The notes: generated by a model from the letters alone, not told the origin. 64,000 nucleotides of DNA from Rhyacophila brunnea (GCA_022495005.1 JAGYXB010001416.1:124001-188000); one strand, 5' to 3'; numbered from the stretch's first letter, positions 11,610-23,934 are shown. Numbers and translations are program-made.

Positions 11610-13031
11610 CCCTGAACTTGTCATCATCATTTATCCCAAAACCCAAGTGAACCAGCTCCAGCGGCAACCAGCTTCAGCAGCAAAAAGGTCAGTGTCTGGC
11701 ATTGTAACTAAGCCCTCCACCCTAGATCCGTAATCGACAAGTATCTTCAAATTACAGTCCAAAGCGCAACCACCATGCATAATCTCATTTCATTAATAAT
11801 AGTCATCTTAATCAAAATGAGAATGCAAACTTATTCAAAATATTTCCAACCAAATAAATCGATTCATATTTTTATATTTCAATATAATATATTATATACA
11901 ATACTTACACTTACACATAAGTATAACAGTGCATGCGTAAATGATTATAAATAATTATACGATTATCAATTTTTAATAAAATAATATTTACCAATGAAAA
12001 TAGTTATCAGTTGTAGTGGTCGACCTCTAAATGTTGATGCCATCTTTGCGAATTTTAGCAAATGTTTTTGAAATGTCATCTGAAACACAAGAGCAATAAT
12101 TATCAATAGTCCCTTAAAATGTTTAAACTAACTTTTGAGGGTTACGGGCAATATCTATAAAATGGCTAATTTACATATTATTCTTCATTATTTTGTTAAG
12201 TATATCGTTAACAATGACTATTTTTATTTTTCAGCTAGTGAAAAATGTTTGAAGAATCCATGCCAAAATGCCGACTGAAGTGCTTTGATTTTTTTTCTGA
12301 AGAGCAACGCTTACACATTTTTCACAAATTTTGGTCTCTAGACGTAAAATTTACCGAGAAAATTCCGAAGCGTCGTCAAACAACTGAAGTCACCAAGCAT
12401 GATCGTCGAAATACATTTGTTTATTATCTGCCTATTGAGGATAAGAAAAAGAAATGTTTGTAAGACTATATTTCTGAATACTATTTAATCTAGAAAACGT
12501 ACTATTATAAGCACTGCTTGGAAGAAATATGATGGAGATAATAATATTGAGCCTGATCGACATGGTAAATACGACCATAAAAAACCGTCATAGATAACGA
12601 GATGGTGAAAAGCATAATATGTGATCACGTAAACTGTTTTCCTCTGGTAGAATCGCACTATATTCGAAAAGATTCTAAAAAACTCTAAACTAAGTGACTC
12701 TCGAATGTTCAATTTATATCGCGAGTGGTTTGATCTGAATAAATATTCTACCAAGGCACTAACTAAAGGGCAATACAGAGATATTGTAAATGAAAAGTTC
12801 AATATAGCATTTCACCGGCCAAAAAAAGATTGCTTTTGTCATACATTTTCGAGCAAGACCGGTCCAACAGACGAAGACAAAAAAAGACAGGAAAAACATT
12901 TAGTCCTTAAGAAGGCAGCTCGCACACTTAAAAATAAAGATAAAAACGAGGCTTTACTGAGTAAAAGTATTGTAGTTGTTATATTTGACTTTCAAAAGGT
13001 ACTAACGACTCTTCATGGGGAGTATGACGTA
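11610..13031. other. Spacer between the palindrome arms
   Basis: This single-copy 1.42-kb segment separates the two arms. Its right part holds the N-terminal half of the transposase pseudogene, from about 12235 on. The left part, 11610-12230, is noncoding by eye and ends in a T-rich tract with an acceptor-like TTTTTCAG at 12227-12234. Confidence 0.8.
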
Positions 13032-13822
13032 TTTTTTATTACAAACGAAAATTATCAACTTTGAATGTGTATAATATGGCAATGAAAATCGGAATTTTTT
13101 ATATGTGGCACGAAGAAATTGCAAAACGGGGAGCAAATGAGGTTTCTAGTAAGTTATTTGTACAATTTTATAAAAGAACCACATTACTTATCGGTGTAAA
13201 AGAATTTAGATTTTGGTCCGACAATAATTTTGGTGGAAATTTGAATAGAAACCGCATCGTATTTACCCTTTATATGCTTGCAGCCAGGGAATTCAATGTC
13301 ACCATTACTCATAGATTTGTGGAAAAGGGCCACACTCAGAATGAGGGTGACAGCGTCCACTCAACCATTGAAATAGCTAGTCCTTCCTGAGAAGTGGTAG
13401 GTATTACTTAGCCCATTGGGCAAAAGCTGAAGGTGAACCATACATAGTAAAGAAAGTCTTTACAATGATGTACCTATATGATTTTAAATCATTACTCGCA
13501 AACAAAAATTGGACAAAAAATACTTCGTGAATTTATGTAATTGACTCGTGTAACAAAACTAAAGGTAAATGCACAACAATGCGACACGATTGAGTATGAA
13601 TATGATTTAAGTGAACCTGTAAAAGCTATAGTTATGTTAAGATGTGCAACATGAAATACTTTCAGATTTTCTAGAGAATTTGATCTGAAGAAAGCTTATG
13701 ATGGCCTACTTCCTGTGAGTTACTATAAGTATAAAGATTTGCACGATATGTGTAAGAGTAATCTTATTCCAGAAAAATATCACAACTTTTACATGGAGCT
13801 CGCCCATATTAAAAGATTCTAA
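12235..13822 (+). pseudogene. DUF7869-like transposase gene, decayed
   Basis: After an acceptor-like TTTTTCAG the translation, with frame changes, runs KNPC-, CRLKCFDFFSEEQRLHIF, an unopened stretch with VCKTIFLNTI and DHVNCFPLVESHYIRKDSKK, then MFNLYREWFDLNKYST, FHRPKKDCFC, VIFDFQKVLTT and EYDVFF. A one-base slip near 13030 shifts into NVYNMAMKIGIFYMWHEE, FWSDNNFGGNLNRN and GHTQNEGDSVHSTIE, then ERSF-like and CKSNLIPEKYHNFYMEL to a stop at 13820. Order and spacing match a widespread insect transposase-like family with a D (FDFQ), D (SDN) and E (HTQNE) arrangement. At least four frameshifts or stops make it non-functional. Its 3' half lies in the right palindrome arm, so the inverted duplication copied the 3' half of this gene. 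Confidence 0.75.
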
Positions 13823-16684
13823 AAAATACAAACGGTGTATATCATTGATAGTAATAGTGACAAAGAACAAAGTTAACTATTACTAACTGTGGTTTTTAAG
13901 GATTTTTAAGTTAAAAAAAAATACTAAAATTTTATTAAGCTACAACAATGTCCAGTTTTTATGATTATAAGGTATATTTTTTATGTTTACAATGAAAATT
14001 TTATGATTATGTTTTCTTTTTTTGTAAGTAGCTACTTTTATATCTATTTGTGATTTCGATTTTATACATACATTCTTTAAATTAAGTACTTGGAATTGCT
14101 TTATTCGACAGATCCGACATAAAATTGTCATCAAATTCCAGTTTAAATAGTCGAAACTGACACATTCGACATATTAATTTTAACATAGTCCCATTAAAAT
14201 TATCATAACTGACACTTCTGACAAACTTACTTAATTTATTCCAGTTAAAAATGTCGCATGTGACTTTTCTCGGGTTTTTATAAGTAATTCTCAAAAATTG
14301 TAATATACGTATTTGAACCATCTAAAAATAAGTGTTTTTGCCAAATTTGGTAACAATGTTTCATTAATAAACGATTTTATGGATACAAACATCTTTGATT
14401 GCTCGTACTGGAAAAGTAGCATTTTGCAGATCCGACTTTTTTAACAGGGACCGACGAGTTGATGTTTTGGTATTACTTCGGACATATTATTCAGAATAAT
14501 GTTTAAATTAGGTAGGTACTTAAACCTTTTTATTTATTTATAAAAAAATGTATTTATTGTCAACATAGTATGTTATGTTTTGTTTTAATTGAACTTACAT
14601 TTGTTATCTTTTCATAAATAATTAAAACTGTTTAACTTGCACAATATTATTTTATATTACAATATTATTTGCTCCATTAAACCTATGTATTTCCAAGATT
14701 GAACGTACATAATATTATTATAAATGTCTTAAATAGTATAAATTATACTAGATTTATTTTTGACCGATTTTATCAATGTTCATATTCATCAGAAATTCAT
14801 TCAGAATCATATTATCAGTCATCATTAGCATTAGCGCGTAATATCTCAAAAAATATATGGTTATTATAGTACCTAGGTAATATATTAGAATAGGGTGTGC
14901 AAAATACTTTATTTTATTAAACCAGGAAGTTGGAGAAGTTCTGTTTAGCATTCAGTGACTTATTACATTTTAATATGTACTTACTACATAGTCATGAATT
15001 AAACCAAGGATTGCTACTTCTTTTATTTTGAAATACATATGTAGTTAAAGATGTTTGATTAAAAATCAATGTTTTTGACATTAAATTTTGATGATGTAAA
15101 ATGTTTGACTATAAATGTTTTTCAATTAATCAGCAATACATGTAAGATTTCGAGACAGAATCTATTTTATTAATATGGATCCACATTTCTGCGTTTTTAC
15201 GAGGAATGATTGTTAGCCATTCTCTCGACCTATTTGCAGCTGAGAGAATCAGAGCCGTATATTTTAACAACTGCGGAGCTAGATAATATAACTGTTAAAC
15301 AAATCACATTGATTATATTCAATAATGTCGACCAAATATGTATTTTTGCCGATCATACCTATAGGTCACCACAGAGTGAATGTTATATAAACAAACCTTT
15401 GTTTACAGGGAATGGTTGTTAATCATTCACCAAACCTTGTACGTGTGCGGTAATTGACATGGTATATTTTATAAGTAGGAGTATTTCACCCAATATTGTT
15501 ATTTTTAAGGTAATAGGTAAGGAGCTCGAAGAAATAAAATTAAATATGCCAATATAACAACTTTAGAAAACTTCAAATCATTCAATGAACTATTTTTTTA
15601 TTCAACGCATAATTCACAAGATTTGAGAATGCAACATTTAACTTTTTAACATTTTGTTTTATTCAATATTAATACATTCACTGCTAATCAGTTAATTACT
15701 TTTTAATTACCACATTTAATATCATGTTAATTATATCTCATGGCCAACTACTGCAAACGCGCCAGTCGCGTTGTTAGCACTAAACTTTGAAAACACATCA
15801 GACAAATATATCGTCGGTATACTGCCAAATGTTGGTAAGTCTCGAAATCATGTTATGGAGTAATCGCAATTTGAAAGTTTGACATGCCCTCTAAAATCAG
15901 ACATAATGCTAATTTATTTGTGCTTTATTTATTTAAATGAATTGAAGTATTAACAGTTATCCCTGCATGTTAAAAAACTCAAAAATTAAATTAATCATAC
16001 AAAATAATCGAATTTTGTAAGATGAGGTGGGACTTACAAACCTTTGGCAGAAATGAATCAGCTCTTTTGAGAGTTATCTTTGCATAGCATTGTGTTAGGA
16101 TTGAAGAAAGGGAAGGTTTATAGGTTAAAGAAATAAATTTGAAAGCAATTTTATATTATCAATGATCAATTTCAATGCATTTATAAATATTTTAATGGAC
16201 ATACGGCAGTTCATATTACAAATATACATAATATAAGTAATACTTAACATACAAATTTCGAAATTTATTATAGTAAAATGTCATAGAAATTACATTATTT
16301 TCAACAGTATACATTGGAAAAGTCAGGAAAATAATAAAATTACATAAACTTTAATTATTTTAATAATTAATTACCCACATGACCTGATAAAGAGAAAAAA
16401 CTTTAAATAAATCGTATTAATTAATCTGGGTACACCAAAATAGCATACAAACTTATGGGTATGATACAATTATAAAATGAATTAATTTATTAATGGACAA
16501 TCAATAGTTGATTTTAAAAACATTCATAATACAAGACACTCTTAATATGAAAATATTGATATTAATTAGTAAAAAATACAAATAAATTTATAATACTTAT
16601 AAAAGTTTACAGTTCCAAAATTGAGGACATAATAAAAATATACAAACTTATATTGAAATAACACATGAATAAAGAGATAAATTT
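13032..16684 (-). repeat. Right arm of giant inverted repeat
   Basis: Reverse complement of 7711-11609. The inner boundary lies inside the transposase frame at a run of six T. The outer boundary is at the sequence complementary to AAATTTATCTCTTTATTCAT. Repeat X is present at 15720-15785. Beyond the pseudogene stop (13822) the arm is noncoding. Confidence 0.9.
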
Positions 16685-18240
16685 ACAAATAATTGGTTTT
16701 AACACGATTCTATTCACTATTTCCGTTCTTTTTTAACACAATTGAATGATTATTATAATAAACACTACACTACACCGCCTTCTTCGATTTCATTAATACT
16801 TAAGGAAGGTTCGGGTATAATGTTTCTACATGATGCACTTGTAGGTAGGTAGTCCTTTTTATCATGAATTTAGTTCTTATGGAATTATTCCAGCACGACA
16901 CATTTTTTCTTTTCTTTTCTTTAGTTATCACAACATTTTAATATAATATCCATTCTTTAATTCACTAAACACATTGATAACAGGCCGCCCTCTCATATGA
17001 CTAATAAAAAAATTAGTATAATGTCCGGTATGGGCAATGATTTTGGTGATCCTTGATTTCTTCCGTAGGAGTTGATAACAGCATAGGATCCTGGAACAAT
17101 TATTATTGCGTCAATAAATCTTATTCATCATTGTTATTATAAAAAACGAATGATAACCGAGCCACTGACATTAAAGCTAGGCAGACATTCTAAATTATTA
17201 CTCTTGAAACGCAACACGTCACAAAGCCATAACTTGGCTATTATGATTCTATATTAGTTAAGAAATAGGTCAGAGGACTTGGCTGTTAATGTTATATAAG
17301 ATTAGTTATATTATTATTAGAGGTAATACAACTTACAAACAAAACTAAAACGAAGTTATTTATTGATATTCAAATTGATGCACCGTGCATTGTGACATGT
17401 CACGAATCAATAAGCTATTATTTTTATTAGTAATTATTACACGTTTATAAACACGTGGACTTTTGTAATATTATAATATCATAATCAATATACTTATTAT
17501 CAAAACATTGAGAAATATAACAATTATTAATCGCCAAACAACGAAAGTAAAGACAAATGAATCAACAAAATGTAGTTACCTGATCAGTATGACATCGGAC
17601 ATCAGTTTGTTTTACAGCCATCGGTTGTATTTTTATAAACTGATTATAAAATCCTCACAGCTCTAGATGACAAGCACTTTGGGAATGGTTTACTATCCAT
17701 TTTATATTAACACTAAATAACGTTCCACAAATAATTACGATGACGCACCAACCTGCTCTGACAGTTGTAGGAGAAAGAATGATAATTCTGGCTAGAGTTA
17801 CCGCAAAATGGCCAAAACAATAGGCAAATGCGCGCTGTAACTGAAGTTACAAATATTTGGCAGTACTAGTAAGTACATTGAATTTGACTCGACTGCGGCT
17901 TAAGAGAATACTGTAAATGTTATTACAAACTTATTTCAGAAGAAGTTTTTAACTTTTAGCTCAAGTATTGAACTAAAATAAATCGGTTAGTGCCATTACA
18001 AAGATTTGACTACCGCGTTTCATTGACATTTGGCTCGATTTTTATCTAGATTAATACTGTAAGCATCTTTAAAAATCATCGAAAAAACGGGAGTTACGTA
18101 TTTTTATTAAAATAATGAATAGCTAAAAAACTATGTTCTATATATCGGATGACCTTGGTTTTTTTTTCTAGCATACATATTTATATATAGACACATAATC
18201 CGTTGTTAACTCTAAATACCTAAACTATCGACTTACCAAC
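16685..18240. other. Unique AT-rich DNA between palindrome and right direct repeat
   Basis: Nothing recognisable as a gene or repeat. It separates the right arm from the right flanking direct repeat, whereas on the left the direct repeat abuts the arm directly. Confidence 0.5.
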
Positions 18241-18249
18241 TTTTGGCAC

Positions 18250-19379
18250 TAACCCGACGATATAACCAGTTGAAATTTTTTTTTTGAAAAAATACGACGC
18301 CCAGCGCAATACGTTTACGAACCTGCACCCACTGGATTCGCAATAATATAATTACGACTAAATTAGCTAGTAGGAATATAATGGTTTGAAGTATTTAGGA
18401 ATCGATGTTTTATAATAGGTACTTACTTACCTTGATTGCTAACCAACGTCGGGATCTGATCTCTCAAATTTTAGTTTAAGCGTACTCACATTTTTCTCAA
18501 CAAATATTTTAAAAATTGTGACAATGTGACATTCTTTGTTCATTGTTGTATAAAGAATATTAAATCAAATTAAAAACATTTTTAACCCAATGCTTACGGG
18601 CCGCACAAATTTGTGTATTTGCTAATTACTTTTCAAATGCAAATTAACACGTTTATTACAAAATTAATTAAAAGGGCCCGTAAGCATTGTGTTAAAATCA
18701 ATATTTAGCCTCTTTTGTGCCACCGTTATAAAAGTACTATCTACTATCACTTACGAACAAAGGTTATCAGCCGAATAAGCAGTGCTTCACATCTAGTGAC
18801 ATAGTCAATTTTTAACGGTAAGTATTTCAGCACGGCAACAGATAACAATATTTTTAAACTGAATCATTCACTTTTATTAATTATACCTATCAAGTATTTT
18901 TAGCTCACACTTAATTGGCATATTTTTTATTTAATAGTTGTATAAACCATTTCTTTTATTTAAAAAATAATTCACAAGTGAGAATGTACCATTCTACACA
19001 TCGAATATACATAACATGAAAACACCTCAGATTTACTTATACCTACTAGAAAACATCAAATTTGAAAAAAACGACGCCTGACGGGATTTGAACCCGTATA
19101 TCCACTGGTATCGCGCATATATGATTTAAACAATAATAACGCAAGTTAATAAGCACATCGTGTAGGACCTGCTAGTTTAAATTATCGTTATTAGGTAGGA
19201 AGCCTGCAGCTGAATTAGTTAAAGCAAATCTGATGTTTCTAGTAGGTATATTATCTGAGGTGAAATTTTTATTAATATTTCCGAGCTTTTATATCAACGC
19301 TGTCGGATTTTATAGAACTCATTAATTTAATATTAAATTGACAAATAATAATTATTACATTACACATAAGACTTTTTTT
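18250..19379. repeat. Flanking direct repeat, right copy
   Basis: Same orientation as 6600-7708. It differs by a 106-bp piggyBac-type MITE at 18586 and by loss of about 40 bp of the fold-back element. It ends at TTACACATAAGAC plus a T run, followed by sequence resembling 130-200. Confidence 0.8.
18586..18691. mobile_element. piggyBac-type MITE, 106 bp, TTAA duplication
   Basis: The element is flanked by TTAA on both sides (18582-18585, 18692-18695), with termini CCCAATGCTTACGGGCC and its near-perfect complement. The left direct repeat at about 6980 lacks it and keeps the uninterrupted site, which provides an empty-site control. Confidence 0.85.
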
Positions 19380-19443
19380 ATTAGTTGGTAGGTAAGTGTT
19401 GAAACTATAAAGTAGTTTCGATTTGTCAATTTTTATATAGGTA

Positions 19444-20780
19444 CTAGCTGACCCGGCAAACGTTGTTCTGCCATATAAATTATTTCTAGTGAATATTTTG
19501 GTTGTTAAATAAAAAATAATGAATGTATCGTAAGTGTGTGGGGATGGGATCTATGACAGAAAGAGGAATAGAGCGCTGTAGACTATGACCGCCGATAAAA
19601 ACAAAAAAACATCAACCATTCATTTTCTCAATTCAAAATGAGTAATGATGTTCATAATGAATGAATTACTTGTGACAGGATCTCGTTATTCAATGTTTAT
19701 GCAATATCCGTCTTGTCCCTTCCAGAAAATTAGTGGATATTGGAGAGCGTCGTATGAACGGTGTGTGTCAGCGATGAACTCCAGATTATTGTTTCTTCTT
19801 CGAATCACGATTTCTCGCGTCGATGTGCGGTCGCCAACCATGATTCCAGCAATGTCGTCAACAACAAGCACATTGAATCGACGCACGTGCTCTCCAGCTG
19901 GTGTTTTATCAGGATTGATGACAATAGCGTGATTGTCACTTTGCAATTCATGCATGTGTGCTTTGAAGAATTTCAATAATTCATTGTGCTCATTCAACAG
20001 GGCGTCCAGTTCGCCGACGATGCGCCTGGCATTAGGCGAATTGAAGCTTTTGTAGCCGCAACTTGCATCCACATGATTGATGTCCTCACCGCCCATGAAG
20101 TAGATTTGTAAAAAATTATGTGGTTCGTTTGGCATTGGCAGCAATGAGCCTACTTTGTGGTATACTTGGCCTTTGATTTTGAACGTAGAATGGAATTGTT
20201 GACCATTTGCCGCAGTATTGTGAACTATTTCTGTTGCTCCGAACGAAGTCATTTGGAAGCATGAATTGAATGTGCGAATGGACTTCAGGAACAGGTTTGA
20301 ATCTGGAACCGTGCCGATGAGCAAGCCGTTCAATGGTTCTGGTGGTATCTCAATTTCTGGTAGTTGCACTTTTCCTGATGCGCAACACATCCCGGCTGAC
20401 TCATGTTTGAATTTGAGCGCATGACAATGGGGACATTCTTTGTCCATAGCACCAATCAGCACTTTCGGATGAGCGGAATATTCAATATCTGGCTCGTAAT
20501 CGAATGCGAGACGAAGGAACGAAGCGGATATAAATGTTCGATGTACTTGTTGGCGTTGTCGGTCATTTACTCTGCGTGTGTTAACTACGAACCGGTGCGC
20601 TTGGCTCCGTTCCAATTGTCGTTGTTGATTTCGTTCAGTTCGTGCCTCTTGTGATTGAGATGCACGCAATTGCGACATGCTTACACGCACATTTTTGTTA
20701 TCTTGTTGGATTTGTTTGTCTGTTCTTTCTGCTCTACTATTTTGCAAGTTTGTTGCTTTATTCGTTCGCTATGTAAACCA
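19444..20780 (-). mobile_element. Helitron fragment with 3' terminus
   Basis: On the minus strand the element ends GCCGGGTCAGCTAG followed by T, the CTRR end and T flank expected of a Helitron. The body carries the N-terminal part of a Rep/helicase protein (19686-20747). The 5' TC end is not visible. Homology to duplication copy A resumes at about 20788, so the 5' part is truncated. Confidence 0.75.
19686..20747 (-). pseudogene. Helitron helicase-like protein, N-terminal fragment
   Basis: A 353-residue open frame from MQNSRAERTDK. It has an Arg/Gln-rich N terminus, a zinc-binding-looking CPHCHALKF with later CCASGK, then PPEPLNGLLIG, then FNSCFQMTSFGA, QVYHKVGSLLP and FLQIYFMGGEDIN, and finally HVRRFNVLVVDDIAGIMVG and SYDALQYPLIFWKGQDGYCI. 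This matches the region before and entering the Helitron_like_N (Rep) domain of autonomous Helitrons. The HUH Rep motif and the helicase domain are not present. After the stop, RDPVT-like residues in the next frame fit the usual continuation (PxTGExT), so the stop is a disabling mutation. The length, about a quarter of an intact Helitron protein, and the close 3' terminus indicate an internal deletion. Confidence 0.85.
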
Positions 20781-21249
20781 GTTGTCAATTAAATTACAAA
20801 TGGTTTTACCCTTAGATGTATTACCCCACCATCTTTGCGATAAACAAAATTATTAGGTACCTTATAATGTCGACTAAAATGATCTTATATAATTCCAAAA
20901 CGTTTTGGGACCGTGGATTTAACAATTCGATGAGATGGAAGAGCGAAGGGTTATGAATAGATGAAGGTAGTAAAAGAATTTTATCTATGCAAGTAGTATT
21001 GCCTGAAAAAACAAAAGACACATCCATTATTTTGTTTTTCATTAAGTATGTAAATAACTTTAAAATAAATAATAATAACATCTTGGAAAAACCCCAATCG
21101 AAGCAGAGTACAACCGTTGGTAATCTATAATATTATACAAAAGGTTATCAATGCTTATTTTGGTAATGTGTGTTCTTTTTAGTACCACACGATGATACAA
21201 TGACCAAGTAAAGCAGTGGTTTCCAAACTTTATGTTACTTCTTTTTCTT

Positions 21250-21368
21250 TCAACCATGTCCGATCCTAATATGATCATATGGACCGCCACAGATTGGAGG
21301 TTTGTGTTAACAAATTTTGTTTTACGAGAAATGGATGTCAGCCACTTGCTCAACCTATTAGGTGTATT
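21250..21368 (-). repeat. SINE 3' part, headless
   Basis: Contains CATGTCCGATCCTAATATGA, then the GCCACAGATTGGAGG hairpin and ACGAGAAATGGATGTCAGCC as in the SINE at 5880-6131, ending at CTCAACCTATTAGGTG. The tRNA-like head is missing, replaced by an R1-like fragment. Confidence 0.65.
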
Positions 21369-21369
21369 G

Positions 21370-21760
21370 TATGTGTATGCAGCGATCCCCATAAAGATGG
21401 CGTCATAGGCGATCTTAAGCGCCCTTACTTTTAAGCCCCAGCCATCACCAGCCATAAAACCCTCTGGAAGGCCGTCCCAGCCTTGTAGACTTGGGATATG
21501 GCATGTTGGTCGAAATTTAGCATTGTGTCTAATTGGACGCCTAAATACGTAACGATTTTTGAGACTTTGACACTAGTATTTCCAAAGCGGATCGTGGGCT
21601 TCCACGTACATTTTAGTCGTCTCGTTTTTTTAAGGACGATGGCTTCTGTCTTGGAAGGTGCGAAGGATAGTCTAGTTAGTTTATCCCAAGCCTCAATTGA
21701 TTTTAAGGCTTCACCAACGACACTCTCAATCTTCACCCTGCTTAATGGAGCAGTTTAAAC
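21370..21760 (-). pseudogene. R1-type non-LTR retrotransposon, reverse transcriptase fragment
   Basis: Minus-strand frames read KLTRLSFAPSKTEAIVLKK, then a short gap and SKIVTYLGVQLDTMLNF, then VYKAGTAFQRVLWLVMAG followed, after a frame change, by DGWGLKVRALKIAYDAI. The order (F..SKT..I, YLGV.LD..L, then a region of K.....RL) is that of the segment just after the catalytic FADD motif in R1/Jockey-type reverse transcriptases. The catalytic motif, endonuclease and 3' end are missing. About 125 residues survive. It abuts a SINE tail. Confidence 0.75.
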
Positions 21761-22551
21761 GTATCTGTGGTGTGCCCACTAACTTACAGTTATTAACCTG
21801 GAGGTCAAACTCGTTGTGTATGGCCAGCTTATTTACGCCATTACGTGTTGACTTGTAGACTCAACCTGTAGCTCCAACTCTGAACTCACCATGTATGAGC
21901 AGCTATTGTGTTAGAAATGGACTATTTTATTTAAATATGTTTATAATTTCTTAGCGCTGTAGTTGCAAATTTAGTAGTTGATCAGAGATTTTCATAGCTT
22001 AAAAGGAAATACATAATGTAGGTATTTTTTATAGTTGCGCATATTCATATTAATTGCCATATGTTGGAATTAATTTAAAAACAATATTCTGTTTAGGTAT
22101 TTAAATAAATTTAATATAATTTTAATAATATTGGGAAAATATATATTTTATTAGTCTATTTTACCACTCCATAAATTATGCCGCCCTGTTGCTGCGCTCC
22201 GATTGACGGATCCCTGGTGTTAATAATTATTGTGTTCCGAGGAATAAATAAACTACACAAACACAAAATTCACTGAAACTATAGAATTGCTTAGTAATGA
22301 AAGTTTGGTTTTCACCATTTTTAATAATAATACAATGCAGTTCCACCATGTATCGACAGTAAAAGGAATAATATTGTAATCAATGTCGACTATGTAGTTC
22401 ACTCCATCTAGTAAGAATGTCTATTATTTACTGACGCTCGTGAGTAATTAAATTTGTAATTTTTAGATTTAGTTGTCCATAAACAATCATGCACCACTGT
22501 AAAAAGTGGCAAAAATAGTAATAGGTATTAAATAATACAAGACATTCATTA

Positions 22552-23394
22552 CAGTGAGTCCTTGACTTACGTGATTGATTCGTTCCGAAGATGTTCGTGT
22601 AAGTCGAAGAATCGCGTAAGTCGAATAAAACTTAAAATCATGCATTTTTTTAAAAATAATATGTGTTAGTTTCAAGGGACAAGTGAAAATAAAATGGACC
22701 TACATACATACATTTAAGAAAACATTATTGATTGATGAAGTGGTTTGATTTTGCAATCCCCAGCAGCATTTCAACCAAGTAAAATGGTTAGCCTATCTTC
22801 AGACACCTTAAAGCCTGGTATAGATTTTTCTAGTTGGGATATTTATAATATGACTGATCTGGGATTTTTTTAATAAGCCCAGTTTCGTCCACAATAAAAA
22901 AATTTGTGACAGGTAAGTAATCCTCATTTTTATGATTTCTGCTAGACTCTCGATAAAATTCATAGCTTCCTCTGTATCTGCATAATTCGGCAGCCTCACC
23001 TGTTACTTTGATGTTGTGTAGTTTACTACGGCTTAAAAAAATTTTAAACCGTCCATGGCTTGCAGTGAATGTTATCAACACCACCATTATTTTTACACTT
23101 TATGTCTTCAAAACGACTCGAGGCTTTATCCTGTGAGTATAAGGCCTATTGGAATTAGTTGTTACTGCATATATTTCATCTATATAAGCAATATTTCCAT
23201 TTCTTCTATTAATATTACTCTTTTCTTGGTAATTATCGTAGATTGCATTACTACTATTTTTTATACATGATCCATGTTATAAAACATACTCAATATTATA
23301 TGTAAACACAAGCGCAGAGAAACAAACTGCAGCAAAAAAAGCACATTTAAAAAAATCGCGTAAGTACGAATTCACGTAAGTCGAGGACTTACTG
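22552..23394 (-). mobile_element. Tigger/pogo-type (Tc1-mariner) deletion derivative
   Basis: Flanked by TA on both sides (22550-22551, 23395-23396), with inverted termini of about 25 bp, CAGTGAGTCCTTGACTTACG on the left and the complement of CAGTAAGTCCTCGACTTACG on the right. Length is 843 bp, far below the 2-3 kb of intact Tigger. It holds a transposase remnant on the minus strand. Confidence 0.85.
22808..23100 (-). pseudogene. Tigger-type transposase remnant
   Basis: Overlapping minus-strand frames give GRFKIFLSRSKLHNIKVTGE, then ADTEEAMNFIESLAEIIK in the other frame, then LPVTNFFIVDETGL. This is the conserved passage from the CENP-B-type DNA-binding domain (RFK.R..L.......GE) to the first catalytic Asp (N.DETGL) of Tigger/jerky transposases. 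Two frameshifts, no remaining DDE residues beyond the first Asp, and the small element size show it is dead. Confidence 0.75.
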
Positions 23395-23625
23395 TACTAA
23401 TCAATTTATTTCTTCATTGTATTGACTTTTGTCATCATCATCAAAGGGCAAAGATTTAAATAAGAAATTTTGAAAAAAAAGTAAAACAGATAAATAAAAA
23501 TAACAACCAAGAGGTGATTTTGCATATTTATTATATTTAAAACGTACCTACACCACTTTTAACATGCTAAACTAAAGTCTGTTCATTTGTCACACAATAT
23601 TAATTTGTTCTGATGTGTATGGGTT

Positions 23626-23711
23626 TTTTTCCTAAGTGCCTTTATGGATACCTCGCATTTACTATCGAGGTTTCTTTAAGGACTTTGGCACGCAAACTAC
23701 TCTACTTGATG
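23626..23711 (-). mobile_element. 86-bp retroposed insertion with poly(A) and 14-bp target duplication
   Basis: GATGTGTATGGGTT occurs at 23612-23625 and 23712-23725. Between them, read on the minus strand, lies about 80 bp ending in GCACTTAGG plus an A run. Duplication copy A (about 4660-4680) has no such insert. Target duplication plus 3' A run is the signature of LINE-mediated retroposition. The source transcript was not recognised. It contains a short hairpin, CCTCG-loop-CGAGG. Confidence 0.65.
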
Positions 23712-23934
23712 GATGTGTATGGGTTGCTAGAAAGTAGAATGTTTGATCTTATGTCATTATGCTCTTTATAAGTAAAATTTAACGATATAGTGTACAGCGG
23801 CACACCGGTTGAAAAACGCTGCTATAAAGCGTGGAATGCATCAAAATATTCTAGATAAAAAACAAAACATTTGATTTGATTAAATCTTCTCATTTAATCA
23901 GATTCGATCTCTATAATGGTGGGTAGACTAATAT

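Noticed and set aside
19686..20747. The long open frame as an intact host gene
   Set aside because: Its sequence is the pre-Rep region of a Helitron protein, it lacks Rep and helicase domains and lies next to a Helitron 3' end.
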